A DNA stretch of 64,000 nt from Corynebacterium pseudogenitalium (GTDB taxonomy: Bacteria; Actinomycetota; Actinomycetes; Mycobacteriales; Mycobacteriaceae). Positions 35,905-45,430 of this stretch are shown in pieces (within the stretch, counting starts at the first letter, position 1; each line of letters opens with the position of its first letter). A program made the translations under genes and the position numbers. The stretch lies in assembly GCF_024453815.1 (NCBI RefSeq), contig NZ_CP072934.1, positions 2,294,001 through 2,358,000 of the forward strand, given 5' to 3'. Below the pieces are notes generated by a model that saw only the letters and a program-made list of their open reading frames with translations, was not told where the DNA came from and searched no databases.

Positions 35905-37396
35905 GGCTCATCCCCGCAGGCGCGGGGAAGACGGAAACTTAAGCCCTACCGCCCATCAGACCAGAGGCTCATCCCCGCAGGCGCGGGGAGGATATTTGGG
36001 CCCGCCCACTCGATACCGGCGAGGGCGGCTCATCCCCGCAGGCGCGGGGAGGACCGCACCTGGTACCAGTTCGGGGCGGGGTTGATGGGCTCATCCCCGC
36101 AGGCGCGGGGAGGACTCTGCTGTTGGGTATGCGTCAATTCCGGTGACGGGCTCATCCCCGCGAGCGCGGGGAGGACGGAGTCGGTGACTCCACAGTGGTT
36201 GGCGCATTGGGCTCATCCCCGCGAGCGCGGGGAGGACTCGACCACGACCTACGAGAAGCCCTTCGAATCGGGCTCATCCCCGCGAGCGCGGGGAGGACAC
36301 CATCATTGACCACAACGCCGCCCAGGGTGTGGGCTCATCCCCGCGAGCGCGGGGAGGACGGGGTATGTGATGCATTTTGCGCGGGGGTTTTGGGCTCATC
36401 CCCGCGAGCGCGGGGAGGACTCGAGTTCCTTACTCATTGATTAGCTCCTTTGCGGCTCATCCCCGCGAGCGCGGGGAGGACTAGAGCGTCTTGAGTGGGT
36501 TGAGTTCGCGGTGGGGCTCATCCCCGCGAGCGCGGGGAGGACTTGGATACGTCAAGCATCTGCGCCGAAGACGCGGGCTCATCCCCGCGAGCGCGGGGAG
36601 GACCTTGCCTTACACCTAGTATTCTATGTTACTAGGGGCTCATCCCCGCGAGCGCGGGGAGGACGCGGTGTCATTACGCACAAGGCGGACAACGCCGGGC
36701 TCATCCCCGCGAGCGCGGGGAGGACTTGGAGCATCTAATCGCGCAGAATGATGTGCTGGGCTCATCCCCGCGAGCGCGGGGAGGACTTAGGCAAGATGTT
36801 CGCGTGGACTGGTGACCCGGGCTCATCCCCGCGAGCGCGGGGAGGACTCGACGCCGAAGTTGATGCGGCCTTCTTCGGTGGGCTCATCCCCGCGAGCGCG
36901 GGGAGGACGATGATACGCCAATCGTGCGTCAGACCTACATGGGCTCATCCCCGCGAGCGCGGGGAGGACTGGAAGTACGGCGCGGGCTGCTTCACGTGCT
37001 TGGGCTCATCCCCGCGAGCGCGGGGAGGACGACACCTGGCGCGGGGTGGAGTTCCTGCGTTGGGGCTCATCCCCGCGAGCGCGGGGAGGACTTTTTGCGC
37101 ATTCAATGAACGCCTCCAAATCGGGGCTCATCCCCGCGAGCGCGGGGAGGACGTTCGTGTTGTACAGCTCTGCTTGGTAGCGGGGGGCTCATCCCCGCGA
37201 GCGCGGGGAGGACTGCGGTTTTGACTCGTTTTCCCTGTTGGTACCGGGCTCATCCCCGCGAGCGCGGGGAGGACAAAAGGCCCGCGTGGGGGATTTGATT
37301 CATGTTGGGCTCATCCCCGCGAGCGCGGGGAGGACAAAAGGCCCGCGTGGGGGATTTGATTCATGTTGGGCTCATCCCCGCGAGCGCGGGGAGGAC
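35905..37396 (-). CRISPR. Type I-E CRISPR array, 25 repeats and 24 spacers, read leftward
   Basis: The 28-bp repeats begin every 61 bases from 35905 to 37369, with 33-base spacers. On the minus strand the repeat starts GTCCTCCCCGC, has a CCCCGC-GCTC-GCGGGG stem and ends GATGAGCC, the 5' handle typical of type I-E. Transcription is therefore leftward and the leader lies on the right. Repeats at the left end carry a GCAGGCGC variant and single changes (GGGGAAGAC, GGAGGAT). A badly decayed copy lies at 35846-35873, as expected for the old, distal end. Two adjacent spacers, 37275-37307 and 37336-37368, are identical. A C follows the repeat on the transcribed strand in 22 of 25 cases, probably derived from the PAM. 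Confidence 0.97.
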
Positions 37397-37455
37397 ACTT
37401 GCTGAGCTGCAAGTTTTGGAGCCTGTACCGCATTCTACATACGACTTGCTCTCGA

Positions 37456-37532
37456 AACATAGCCCCGCAAACGCGGGGATTATTATCAGCCCCAAATTTA
37501 CAAGGGCTCATCCCTGCTTCCGCGGGGCTAAT
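37456..37532 (-). ncRNA. Crisp mini-CRISPR: two degenerate repeats around a short spacer (candidate crRNA-like regulator)
   Basis: Reading leftward, the first degenerate repeat (37532-37505) keeps a stem (CCCCGC-GGAA-GCAGGG) and the intact handle ATGAGCC plus C. A spacer-like CTTGTAAATTTGGGG... of 21 bases follows (37504-37484). The second (37483-37456) keeps the stem CCCCGC-GTTT-GCGGGG but has lost the handle. This is the layout of a single crRNA. The spacer start matches the cas3 promoter region at 37592-37604. A TACAAT -10-like box (37585-37580, minus) could start the transcript near 37573. Confidence 0.6.
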
Positions 37533-37579
37533 TTCAAATCTAATACCGCTGGAAACAACGTCCAAACACGACATTCGGC

Positions 37580-37585
37580 ATTGTA
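37580..37585 (-). promoter_or_regulatory. Putative -10 box of the CRISPR leader / mini-CRISPR promoter
   Basis: TACAAT on the minus strand (five of six to consensus) lies in the AT-rich leader, about 48 bases upstream of the first degenerate repeat. A -35 box is not obvious. It would overlap the protospacer-like site at 37592-37604. Confidence 0.35.
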
Positions 37586-37591
37586 ATTAAC

Positions 37592-37604
37592 TTGTACATT
37601 TGGG
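37592..37604 (+). promoter_or_regulatory. Protospacer-like match to the mini-CRISPR spacer in the cas3 promoter
   Basis: TTGTACATTTGGG here versus TTGTAAATTTGGG in the mini-CRISPR spacer gives 12 of 13 identities. The one mismatch is at spacer position 6, a position flipped out and not read by type I-E Cascade. The preceding bases are AAC, with the C matching the base that follows the handle. A 32-base target from here would end at 37623 and cover the -35 box of cas3. Confidence 0.6.
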
Positions 37605-37611
37605 TTACGGG

Positions 37612-37640
37612 TTGCACCGATGTGAAAAGACTGTTATAAC
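37612..37640 (+). promoter_or_regulatory. Probable cas3 (cas operon) promoter
   Basis: TTGCAC (37612-37617) and TATAAC (37635-37640) are 17 bases apart. The predicted start is near 37647, 24 bases before the cas3 ATG. The -35 box is weak, in keeping with a regulated promoter. Confidence 0.5.
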
Positions 37641-37670
37641 TTGAAGCAACATCGACAAAAGGATTTAAAC

Positions 37671-40457
37671 ATGAGGCCCGGACACGAACTGCCAGAAAGC
37701 ACGCTCGAGACAGCTCAGCTGTTCGAAAAGTGGGTTTCGCAGCGCTCCCCGCAGGCGCAGTCACTTTGGGCTAAGTCCGGCGATGACACTGGTCATCTTT
37801 CAGTCCCCCAGCATCTCGTAGATGCAGCATGTTCCGCAGCTGCGGTGTTCGATGTGTGGGTCGCCGATAACATCAAACGCGAGATCGCGGGGCATCTAGG
37901 CATCACCGTCGAGGAGCTCCGCACTTTTTATATTTGGCTCGCTGGCACCCACGACGTGGGAAAAATTACGCGTGCTTTCCAGACCCAGCTTCAAGATCGA
38001 GCCGGGTACGAGCATATCATCAATTCCATTGTCGATACTGGCCTTGACCTCGAAAAAGATGAACTTCCGAAGATGCCGCACGGCAGGAGTTCGGGAGTCA
38101 TCCTGAGGCGCTGGCTGGAAGCACAAGGCATGCCGCGAACGATGGCTACATGGGTTGGGTCGATAGGGGACGCTCACCACGGAGTGGCGTCGACAGGCGA
38201 CGAGAAGTCGGCTATTGAGGCTGTCCTCGAGGAGTACCCAGCGGCATGGCTAGGCGTTCAAGACGAAATTGTGAGCGCAATGACGACGACGCTGCACGCG
38301 CAACCGGTCCTAGACAAAATCGGAAAGATCGAGGACCCCGAGGCAGGGGTTGCGCAGTTCCTGACTGGCTTGGTGGTCATTGCGGACTGGATAGCGTCGA
38401 ATGCTGAGGCGTTTCCGATGGTCGTCGATAAAGGACAGGTCGAGAGGCTGCGGTCGGGGATGGCGCAGACCGACCTCACGGCTCCATGGCACCCAGCTAA
38501 ACCGATCAGCGACATCGACGAGCTGTATCGAGCATCATTTGCCTGGCCCCAACACTTCAATGCGCGCAACGTGCAACGCGCACTCGCTGAAGCTGCCCGG
38601 CGCGCAACCCGGCCCACGCTGTTTATCCTTGAGGCGGAGACTGGCGTCGGTAAGACTGAGGCGGCGCTTGCCGCAGCACACATCATCGCTGATCAGACTG
38701 GCGCACAGGGCATCTACTTTGCGGCCCCCACTATGGCCACTGCGAACGGGCTACTGGAGCGAACCATCGACTGGGCGCGCAACACCTCAGGCGTTGGCGC
38801 TGTCACGTCGCTGTACCTCGCGCACTCCAAAAACCAGCTGTCACGGGCAGCAATGAGTCTGCCGCGCGGAATCGCCGAAGACGAAACGTCGAACCGCGGT
38901 GATGTGATCGCGAGCAGCTGGATGCGGGGGAGACGTCGCGGCCTCCTCTCCAATATTGTCGTTGGCACTATTGACCAAGTCTTAATGATGTCGCTCATGC
39001 AACGCTTTTCGATGCTGCGTCACGCCGCGCTAGCAGGAAAGGTCATCATTTTCGACGAGGTTCATGCCTATGACGCCTACACTTCCGAATACCTCGAAAC
39101 CACACTTGAGTGGCTTGCGTACTACGGCGCGAGCGTCATTATGATGTCTGCGACGCTGCCAGCCCAGCGACGGGCCTCGCTCGTCGAAGCGTACACCGGG
39201 GTGGCTCCCGAGGAAGCACCACACGGCTACCCGCTGATTACGGTCGCCGATGAGTCTGCGACGACGTACATCACGCCACCCCCAAATCCAACCAACATGG
39301 TGGCCACCATCGAGCACATCGACGACTCACTCGACACTCTTCGAGGCACGCTCGACAACCTGCTTATCGACGGCGGCTGCGCCCTTATCATCTGCAACAC
39401 CATTGCCCGCGCCCAAGATGCGTACCGGGAGCTCAAAACCCAGTACGCGGATGACATCGAACTGCACCATGCCGGCTTCATCGCCTGGGAACGATCCCAA
39501 AAGGAAGACGAGCTCCGGGAACAACTCGGCCCGCACGCGCGGCGCGGCGCAGGTCGCCCATACCGCAAAGTTGTTGTTGCAACCCAGGTCGCCGAGCAGA
39601 GTCTGGATATCGACGCCGACGTACTGATCACCGACATCGCGCCGATGGACCTGGCAGTACAACGCGCTGGCCGACTACAGCGTCACAGCCGCCCGGTTGA
39701 TGACCGTCCACCTCAACTACAGGATCCGAAGATCTTTATTCGCGGCGTGCTCTCGCCCCTGCCGACTCCTGAATTCGACGGTGGTGCGAAGGCTATTTAT
39801 GACCCCCAGATTCTTCTTTCCACCCTGCTCCATCTGCCCACGACGTTCCATCGGCCAGACGACATCGAAGAACTCGTCCAGTCAACATATGACCTGGACA
39901 CGACCGTAGTGCCCGACGAGATGCAGCAAATCTGGGATGAAGCCGCTGGAGTAAGCCAACTAAGGCAGCATAACGCGCGAGAACGCTCGAAGTCTTTCCG
40001 GACTCCATCCCCGTTCTGCTCGACTCGACTCAATGAATTCTTCAAGGACAGTAAGGCCGTGCTGAACCTGGACAGGGAAGAAGCCGGCGCCGCGCAGGTT
40101 CGCGACGCGGAGCCCACTGTCGAAGTGATACCCATCATCGAGACTGACTACGGGTACCGGCTATGGGGCGTCGATAAGGAAGTACTTGCCGACGCCGAGC
40201 CTGACTATCAGACGGCATTCCAACTCGCATCAAGCACTGTGCGACTCCCGGCGCGCCTGACGCGATACGAGAGCGACTTCAACATCGTCATGGATGCGCT
40301 CGAGGAAAATACCCCTGTCACCTGGAGTAAGCACTACCTACTCAACGGCCAACTCGCACTTCCCCTCGACGAGGACGGCGAAACAAGGATCGGCCGATTC
40401 CTCGTTCGCTACAGCAGCGAGCTCGGAATCGAAGTCTCGTTCGAAAGGGGTGAGTAG
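37671..40457 (+). CDS. cas3: CRISPR-associated helicase-nuclease Cas3 (type I-E)
   Basis: The protein has 928 residues. An N-terminal HD nuclease domain carries GTHDVGK (residues 92-98). The SF2 helicase has Walker A (EAETGVGKTEAAL, about residue 320) and a DEVH box (IIFDEVHAYD, about residue 460), and the late motif VQRAGRLQRH. It is recruited by Cascade to degrade target DNA. ATG 37671 is chosen because AAAGGA lies nine bases upstream; the in-frame TTG at 37641 overlaps the -10 region. It is the first gene of the cas operon, with the array on its left transcribed divergently. Confidence 0.95.
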   Translation: MRPGHELPESTLETAQLFEKWVSQRSPQAQSLWAKSGDDTGHLSVPQHLVDAACSAAAVFDVWVADNIKREIAGHLGITVEELRTFYIWLAGTHDVGKITRAFQTQLQDRAGYEHIINSIVDTGLDLEKDELPKMPHGRSSGVILRRWLEAQGMPRTMATWVGSIGDAHHGVASTGDEKSAIEAVLEEYPAAWLGVQDEIVSAMTTTLHAQPVLDKIGKIEDPEAGVAQFLTGLVVIADWIASNAEAFPMVVDKGQVERLRSGMAQTDLTAPWHPAKPISDIDELYRASFAWPQHFNARNVQRALAEAARRATRPTLFILEAETGVGKTEAALAAAHIIADQTGAQGIYFAAPTMATANGLLERTIDWARNTSGVGAVTSLYLAHSKNQLSRAAMSLPRGIAEDETSNRGDVIASSWMRGRRRGLLSNIVVGTIDQVLMMSLMQRFSMLRHAALAGKVIIFDEVHAYDAYTSEYLETTLEWLAYYGASVIMMSATLPAQRRASLVEAYTGVAPEEAPHGYPLITVADESATTYITPPPNPTNMVATIEHIDDSLDTLRGTLDNLLIDGGCALIICNTIARAQDAYRELKTQYADDIELHHAGFIAWERSQKEDELREQLGPHARRGAGRPYRKVVVATQVAEQSLDIDADVLITDIAPMDLAVQRAGRLQRHSRPVDDRPPQLQDPKIFIRGVLSPLPTPEFDGGAKAIYDPQILLSTLLHLPTTFHRPDDIEELVQSTYDLDTTVVPDEMQQIWDEAAGVSQLRQHNARERSKSFRTPSPFCSTRLNEFFKDSKAVLNLDREEAGAAQVRDAEPTVEVIPIIETDYGYRLWGVDKEVLADAEPDYQTAFQLASSTVRLPARLTRYESDFNIVMDALEENTPVTWSKHYLLNGQLALPLDEDGETRIGRFLVRYSSELGIEVSFERGE

Positions 40458-40521
40458 TGGTGTCCCCTCCACCGCTACGCTGTAGTCATACGCACAACAA
40501 TGAGAGAAAGGAGTGATGAAC

Positions 40522-42219
40522 GTGACATTCAACCTCGTACATGAACCGTGGATCTGCACCACAACGACTGACGGCGACAAAGTCCTCAGCTTGCAGCAAA
40601 TTTTCGACGGCACCGAGCAGCCACTCAGCGTCGTTGGCGACTCACCGACACAGGACTACGCGGTGCTCCGAGTGCTGCTTGCCATTTACTGGCGAGCGCA
40701 CCACCATCACCTCAAGAGTTCAGTACCCACCGGCCGACGAAGCCGAGGTTTCCGCTGGGAGTCGTGGTTCCAGGAACAGCGCAACCAGGCGAGACAGCAC
40801 CAGCGCGATGACATCGTTCTTGCTTATCTGAAAGAATACGAACACCGCTTCAATCTGATCGACGATGAAGTGCCGTTCATGCAGGTCGCAAACCTGCATA
40901 CCAGCAAGAATTCAAACTCACCCATCTCGCGGATTCTCCCAGACGCCGAAGCAGATTTCTTCACCATGCGCACCGGCGCAGGGCGCGCCTCCATTTCGTT
41001 CCCGGAGGCAGCCAGGTGGCTGATCCACCAGCACGCCTACGATTACTCCGGTATCAAATCTGGCGCTGCAGATGACCCGCGCGCCTCAGGTGGCAAAGGC
41101 TACCCGATCGGGACCGGGTGGGCTGGCATGACCGGCGGAACGGTCGTACGCGGCGACACACTGCAAGAAACACTGGTGCTCAATACGGTAAAGGAAGCAG
41201 TAGACCCGACGGCCACCGGAGATTTACCGGCCTGGGAACGCGACCCCGATACCGCTAACCAGCGATTGTTCGACCCCAGTGCGCCCAAGGAAGGCGTGAT
41301 GCCGAACGGCCCTGCTGACTTGGCAACCTGGCAAACCCGACGCATCCGGCTCTTCCCAGAGGGAGACCGCGTCACCAGAGTGCTCGTCTGCAATGGTGAC
41401 CGCATCCCAGACGCAGGAAAGAATGTTTTCGGCGACCCGATGACGCCATACCGGTACAGCCCGAATCAGAGTAAGAAAGACCTCACCGCGTACTACCCGA
41501 AGCCATACGATTCAGAGCGCACCGTGTGGAACTCGATCGATGCACTCCTTGTCAGCGAAAATGACGCCGGGTTTGGCGGAAAGAACCTGGCCCCGATCAA
41601 ACCCGCAACACTCGCAAATCTGGCGGAGATTGCCGACGTGACCGGGGAGCAAGAACTGCTCGACATCGCCATTGTCTCCATGGCTTACGGCCCTCAGAGT
41701 TCTTCTGTCGGCACCGTGATCAGCGGCGAAATCGGGCTGCCCCTCTATCTGCTGCAGAACAATGAGTATTCCACCACCGACCGGCAACGTGTCCGCGCGG
41801 CCGCCCAGGCGGTGCGCGATACAGCGGTTTGCCTCGGCTGGTTTGAAGGACAACTCGCGGTCGCGGCAGGCGGAGAGTACAGCTTCGGCACCAAGTCGGT
41901 GGACCGACTCTACGCCCTTCTCGAACCCGAGTTCATGACGTGGCTCCGGAATCTCAACATCGACGACGTAGCCTCCGAGTGCGTGCGCTGGCAGGAACTC
42001 GTCCGGGATAGCGCACTCGAGCTTGCAGCGGAACTCGTCCGAGGAGCAGGACCCAAAGCCATGATCGGCCGCCTCGATAGCACTGAAGACGGCAAAGGCC
42101 GTGTGATCAACGCCGGATCCATCCATAACCAGCTGCTTCGGAAGCTGCGCGACGCCCTTCCGCTTCTTGCCCAGCGAAACGCCGACCGCACATCACAACA
42201 GGGAGAAAACCATGACTAA
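40522..42219 (+). CDS. cse1: Cascade large subunit Cse1 (CasA/Cas8e)
   Basis: This 565-residue protein has the family N-terminus TFNLVHEPWI and the usual length. It recognises the PAM and recruits Cas3. The GTG at 40522 has AAAGGAG at an eight-base distance and is preferred; ATG 40516, two bases after the same ribosome site, is the alternative. It is separated from cas3 by about 60 bases and overlaps cse2 by eight bases. Confidence 0.93.
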   Translation: MTFNLVHEPWICTTTTDGDKVLSLQQIFDGTEQPLSVVGDSPTQDYAVLRVLLAIYWRAHHHHLKSSVPTGRRSRGFRWESWFQEQRNQARQHQRDDIVLAYLKEYEHRFNLIDDEVPFMQVANLHTSKNSNSPISRILPDAEADFFTMRTGAGRASISFPEAARWLIHQHAYDYSGIKSGAADDPRASGGKGYPIGTGWAGMTGGTVVRGDTLQETLVLNTVKEAVDPTATGDLPAWERDPDTANQRLFDPSAPKEGVMPNGPADLATWQTRRIRLFPEGDRVTRVLVCNGDRIPDAGKNVFGDPMTPYRYSPNQSKKDLTAYYPKPYDSERTVWNSIDALLVSENDAGFGGKNLAPIKPATLANLAEIADVTGEQELLDIAIVSMAYGPQSSSVGTVISGEIGLPLYLLQNNEYSTTDRQRVRAAAQAVRDTAVCLGWFEGQLAVAAGGEYSFGTKSVDRLYALLEPEFMTWLRNLNIDDVASECVRWQELVRDSALELAAELVRGAGPKAMIGRLDSTEDGKGRVINAGSIHNQLLRKLRDALPLLAQRNADRTSQQGENHD

Positions 42220-42841
42220 ACCCACCCTCCGCGCCGCAGTAGGGGCAACGGCGACGCGGCTACAGAACCACTACCTAGAGCAAGCCCATACCGCTCTAGG
42301 AGCTAGCGCCCGCGGATCGCTTGCCGACCTGCGCAAATATGCCTCAATAGGATTGGAGCATAACCCGCTCGCACTCCAAGACGTGCTCATGCTGCTGCAA
42401 CCGGAACTCAGTGATCAAGAACTGGGAAAGTCTGACAAGCCCTCCCCAAGCGAGTACGCAGCGTTCTACGCACTCGCCCTGTTCGGGGTCCACATGCAAA
42501 GTGCACGCACACCGGCGCACAAGCAGGGAGATTCGTTCGCACTCGCATGTGGTCAGCTCTACAGAAAAACTGAGTCCAACTCAATAAAGCAGCGGTTCGA
42601 CGCGATGCAGGTTGCTCTGGATTTCCCATCACGGATCACCCATCTACGTTCACTCGTCAGCCTGCTTCGCTCGCAAGACTTGCCGTTTGATTACGGGCAA
42701 TTCGCCGGGGATCTCCGATCGCTCCAAAACCCAAAGTACCGGGACGGCGTTTTGCTGCGGTGGGGTAGAGACTTCGCCATCGGAACACTCCGGCCCTCTG
42801 CCCAGGCAGAAGCACAAGAACTCGACAACGCAATCCGCTAA
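42212..42841 (+). CDS. cse2: Cascade small subunit Cse2 (CasB)
   Basis: This 209-residue, mostly helical protein occurs in type I-E as a dimer along the belly of Cascade and stabilises the R-loop. It is identified by position between cse1 and cas7, its size, and family features such as LADLRKYA near the N-terminus and FDAMQVALDFPSRITHLRSLVSLL. The ATG 42212 lies inside the end of cse1 with GGGAGAAA upstream. Confidence 0.9.
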   Translation: MTKPTLRAAVGATATRLQNHYLEQAHTALGASARGSLADLRKYASIGLEHNPLALQDVLMLLQPELSDQELGKSDKPSPSEYAAFYALALFGVHMQSARTPAHKQGDSFALACGQLYRKTESNSIKQRFDAMQVALDFPSRITHLRSLVSLLRSQDLPFDYGQFAGDLRSLQNPKYRDGVLLRWGRDFAIGTLRPSAQAEAQELDNAIR

Positions 42842-42865
42842 CTTCTACTTTTCGAAAGGACAATC

Positions 42866-43996
42866 ATGTCTCTCATCATCGATATCCACGCACTTCAGAC
42901 AGTCCCGCCTTCACTCATCAACCGCGACGATACCGGCGCCCCTAAGACAGCCGTGTTCGGCGGCGTCCCACGTCAGCGCGTCTCCTCCCAGTCCTGGAAG
43001 CGCGCAATCCGCAAGTACTTCGCCGAGCACTTCGATCCAGAATCCATCGGTGACCGCTCCAAGCGCCTTCCAGAAAAGATCGCGAAGCAGCTCGCCAAAG
43101 TTGCCGGCATCTCCGATGAAGACGCCATCAAGCGCACGGAGCAGCTCTTCAACGCTGTAAAGATCAAGACCGTCGTAGAGAAGCCAAAGAAGGGCGACGA
43201 CACCGAACACAACCCATGGCCACAAACCACCTACCTGATCTTCCTCAGCCCACAGCAAATCGATCGCGCTGTCCGCGAGCTTGCTGAGCGCGACGGTCAG
43301 AAGTTCACTAAGGCCGAAGCGACTGCCATTTTGGATACCAACCACAGCGTGGACATGTCTATGTTCGGTCGAATGGTTGCTGACGACGCATCCTTCAATG
43401 TCGACGCAGCAGTCCAGGTAGCGCACGCCATCGGCGTGCACGCATCCGCGCCCGAATTCGACTTCTACACCGCCGTCGACGACCTTGCCGAAGAAGGCGA
43501 AGAAACTGGTGCAGGGATGCTCGGCACCGTACAGATGATGTCCTCCAGCCTCTACCGCTACGCCACCATCAACGTCGACGGGCTCAAGAAAAACCTCGAG
43601 TCCGCCGACGCCACGATTAAGGCTGTTGAGCAGTTCATCGAGGCATTCGTCGCGTCCATGCCAACCGGCAAGATCAATACCTTCGCCAACCAGACGCTCC
43701 CCGAGCTCGTCTACGTCACCGTCCGCGATACCCGCCCAGTCTCCCTCGTCACTGCTTTTGAAGACGCGGTGACTGCAACCGAGCAACTCGACCGCCGCCA
43801 CGTAGCAGCAGCACGTCTTGCCGACGAGGCACGCGCAATTCAGGACACCTACGGCTTCGTCCCCACCAGCCAGTACGTCCTCGGTCTCGGCGATATTGCC
43901 GCGCCATTCGACGGCCTCGCAGAGCGCGTAACACTGAAGGAGCTGGGCGAACGCGTCGCAGCCGACGTTGCCACCGCACTAGGTGATGACGCATGA
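42866..43996 (+). CDS. cas7e: Cascade backbone subunit Cas7e (CasC/Cse4)
   Basis: This 376-residue protein has the characteristic start IIDIHALQTVPPSLINRDDTGAPKTAVFGGVPRQRVSSQSWKR (first 20 residues plus continuation), which needs no other comparison. Six copies coat the crRNA in Cascade. CGAAAGGAC precedes the ATG. It overlaps cas5 by ATGA. Codon use is stronger (AAG, CTC, TCC) than in the other cas genes, in keeping with its six-fold stoichiometry. Confidence 0.95.
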   Translation: MSLIIDIHALQTVPPSLINRDDTGAPKTAVFGGVPRQRVSSQSWKRAIRKYFAEHFDPESIGDRSKRLPEKIAKQLAKVAGISDEDAIKRTEQLFNAVKIKTVVEKPKKGDDTEHNPWPQTTYLIFLSPQQIDRAVRELAERDGQKFTKAEATAILDTNHSVDMSMFGRMVADDASFNVDAAVQVAHAIGVHASAPEFDFYTAVDDLAEEGEETGAGMLGTVQMMSSSLYRYATINVDGLKKNLESADATIKAVEQFIEAFVASMPTGKINTFANQTLPELVYVTVRDTRPVSLVTAFEDAVTATEQLDRRHVAAARLADEARAIQDTYGFVPTSQYVLGLGDIAAPFDGLAERVTLKELGERVAADVATALGDDA

Positions 43997-44715
43997 GTTC
44001 CTCCCTACTCCTCCTACTGAAAGGGCCCCTACAGTCATGGGGTGATGAGTCTCGGCACAAAATACGTGCTACTGCGCTCACACCGACGAAATCGGGCATC
44101 ATCGGCCTCATCGCTGCAGCGCAGGGGCGTCGACGAACGGACCCAGTCGAAGACCTCACTCGCCTCCGGCTCGGAGTGCGCGTTGACCAATCAGGCAGCC
44201 TACTGCGTGACTACCAGACGGCCCAGCCCTGGCTTACCGACCCGAACGCATCCGCGGAGCTCATCACCCGATACTTCCTCAGCGACGCTGCGTTCGTAGT
44301 AGCCGTCGAATCGGACGACCGCGCACTGCTAGAGGGCATCGCGGAAGCACTACGCGCTCCCGCATTCCCACTCTTCATGGGCCGAAGGTCATGCCCAGTC
44401 CACCCAGGGCTAGTGATCGGCATCGTCGACACCGACGCGGAAACTGCGCTGCGCGAGCATCCGACATGGTACGCAACAGCCCAACACAAGCGCGAAGCGC
44501 CAAAACACGTCAACTTGGCACTCTACCGGGATGCGGACGAGGAAGAACAAGGCGGAGTCCGGCGACAGGACGTGCCCATAAGCTTCGACCCGCAGCACCG
44601 ACGCTACGGGTGGCGTGACGTTCTGCGCGTAGAGGACGTCGCTATCGATAATCCGGATGGAACTGAATCGCTGGTGGACAGTGACGTTTTCTTCGAAACG
44701 GTGATCAAGGCATGA
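43993..44715 (+). CDS. cas5e: Cascade subunit Cas5e (CasD)
   Basis: This 240-residue RAMP protein has LLLLLKGPLQSWGDESRHKIRAT (family signature GPLQSWG) and TPTKSGIIGLIAAA. It binds the 5' handle of crRNA. It is coupled at both ends by ATGA overlaps (43993-43996 with cas7, 44712-44715 with cas6). Confidence 0.95.
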   Translation: MSSSLLLLLKGPLQSWGDESRHKIRATALTPTKSGIIGLIAAAQGRRRTDPVEDLTRLRLGVRVDQSGSLLRDYQTAQPWLTDPNASAELITRYFLSDAAFVVAVESDDRALLEGIAEALRAPAFPLFMGRRSCPVHPGLVIGIVDTDAETALREHPTWYATAQHKREAPKHVNLALYRDADEEEQGGVRRQDVPISFDPQHRRYGWRDVLRVEDVAIDNPDGTESLVDSDVFFETVIKA

Positions 44716-45422
44716 GCAATACATTCACAAGGATCCTCATTAACCCTGCCCGACGCCAAGGCAGGAGACTGCTCACCGACTCCCAAGCGATGCACGCCGC
44801 CGTACGCAGTGCGTTCCCGCCGGATCTCGATGAGACTGCAGGCCGGGTGCTGTGGCGCGTCGATAGCCACGAGCACACCCACGTGCTCTACATTGTGGGG
44901 CCCGAAAAACCGACCGCTGACTCCATCGTGGAACAGGCAGGGTGGGATACCCGGCCGGCGAAGATCGCCGACTACAACCGCTTCCTCGACAGCATCATGA
45001 AAGGGCAGCGCTGGCGGTTCGAACTTGTCGCCAACCCAACGTATAGCGAGTTTCAGCAGGGTAAACGAGGCAAAGTCAAGGCGCACGTTTCCCCGCGTCA
45101 CCAGCTGGCTTGGCTGCGTAAAAAGTCACTCGCGCATGGGTTTGCGCTCGCACCAGGACTCGATGACGAGGTCAGCGACGAAGAGCGCGCACGCTGGGAT
45201 GCGTTTGAAGCACCGACAGTCATCCAAAGCTGGACCGACGTGTTCCACCGGAAGAAAGCCGACGGTACCAAAGGCAGGCCCGTCCGGATTGCCAAGGCCC
45301 GCTTTTCCGGAGTCCTGGAAGTCACTGACGTCGAAGCTTTTCGACGCACCCTCACCCAAGGCATCGGACGTGGTCGCGGCTACGGTTGTGGCCTCCTGAC
45401 GCTGGCCGATCCCACCAAATAG
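44712..45422 (+). CDS. cas6e: crRNA-processing endoribonuclease Cas6e (CasE)
   Basis: This 236-residue RAMP protein cuts the repeat below its hairpin to leave the eight-base handle. The family features are an early TRILINPARRQGRRLL region, a basic central region, and the glycine-rich C-terminal loop GIGRGRGYGCGLLTLA. It overlaps cas5 by ATGA. The repeat stem CCCCGC-GCTC-GCGGGG is its substrate. Confidence 0.94.
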   Translation: MSNTFTRILINPARRQGRRLLTDSQAMHAAVRSAFPPDLDETAGRVLWRVDSHEHTHVLYIVGPEKPTADSIVEQAGWDTRPAKIADYNRFLDSIMKGQRWRFELVANPTYSEFQQGKRGKVKAHVSPRHQLAWLRKKSLAHGFALAPGLDDEVSDEERARWDAFEAPTVIQSWTDVFHRKKADGTKGRPVRIAKARFSGVLEVTDVEAFRRTLTQGIGRGRGYGCGLLTLADPTK

Positions 45423-45430
45423 GTGCTGAG

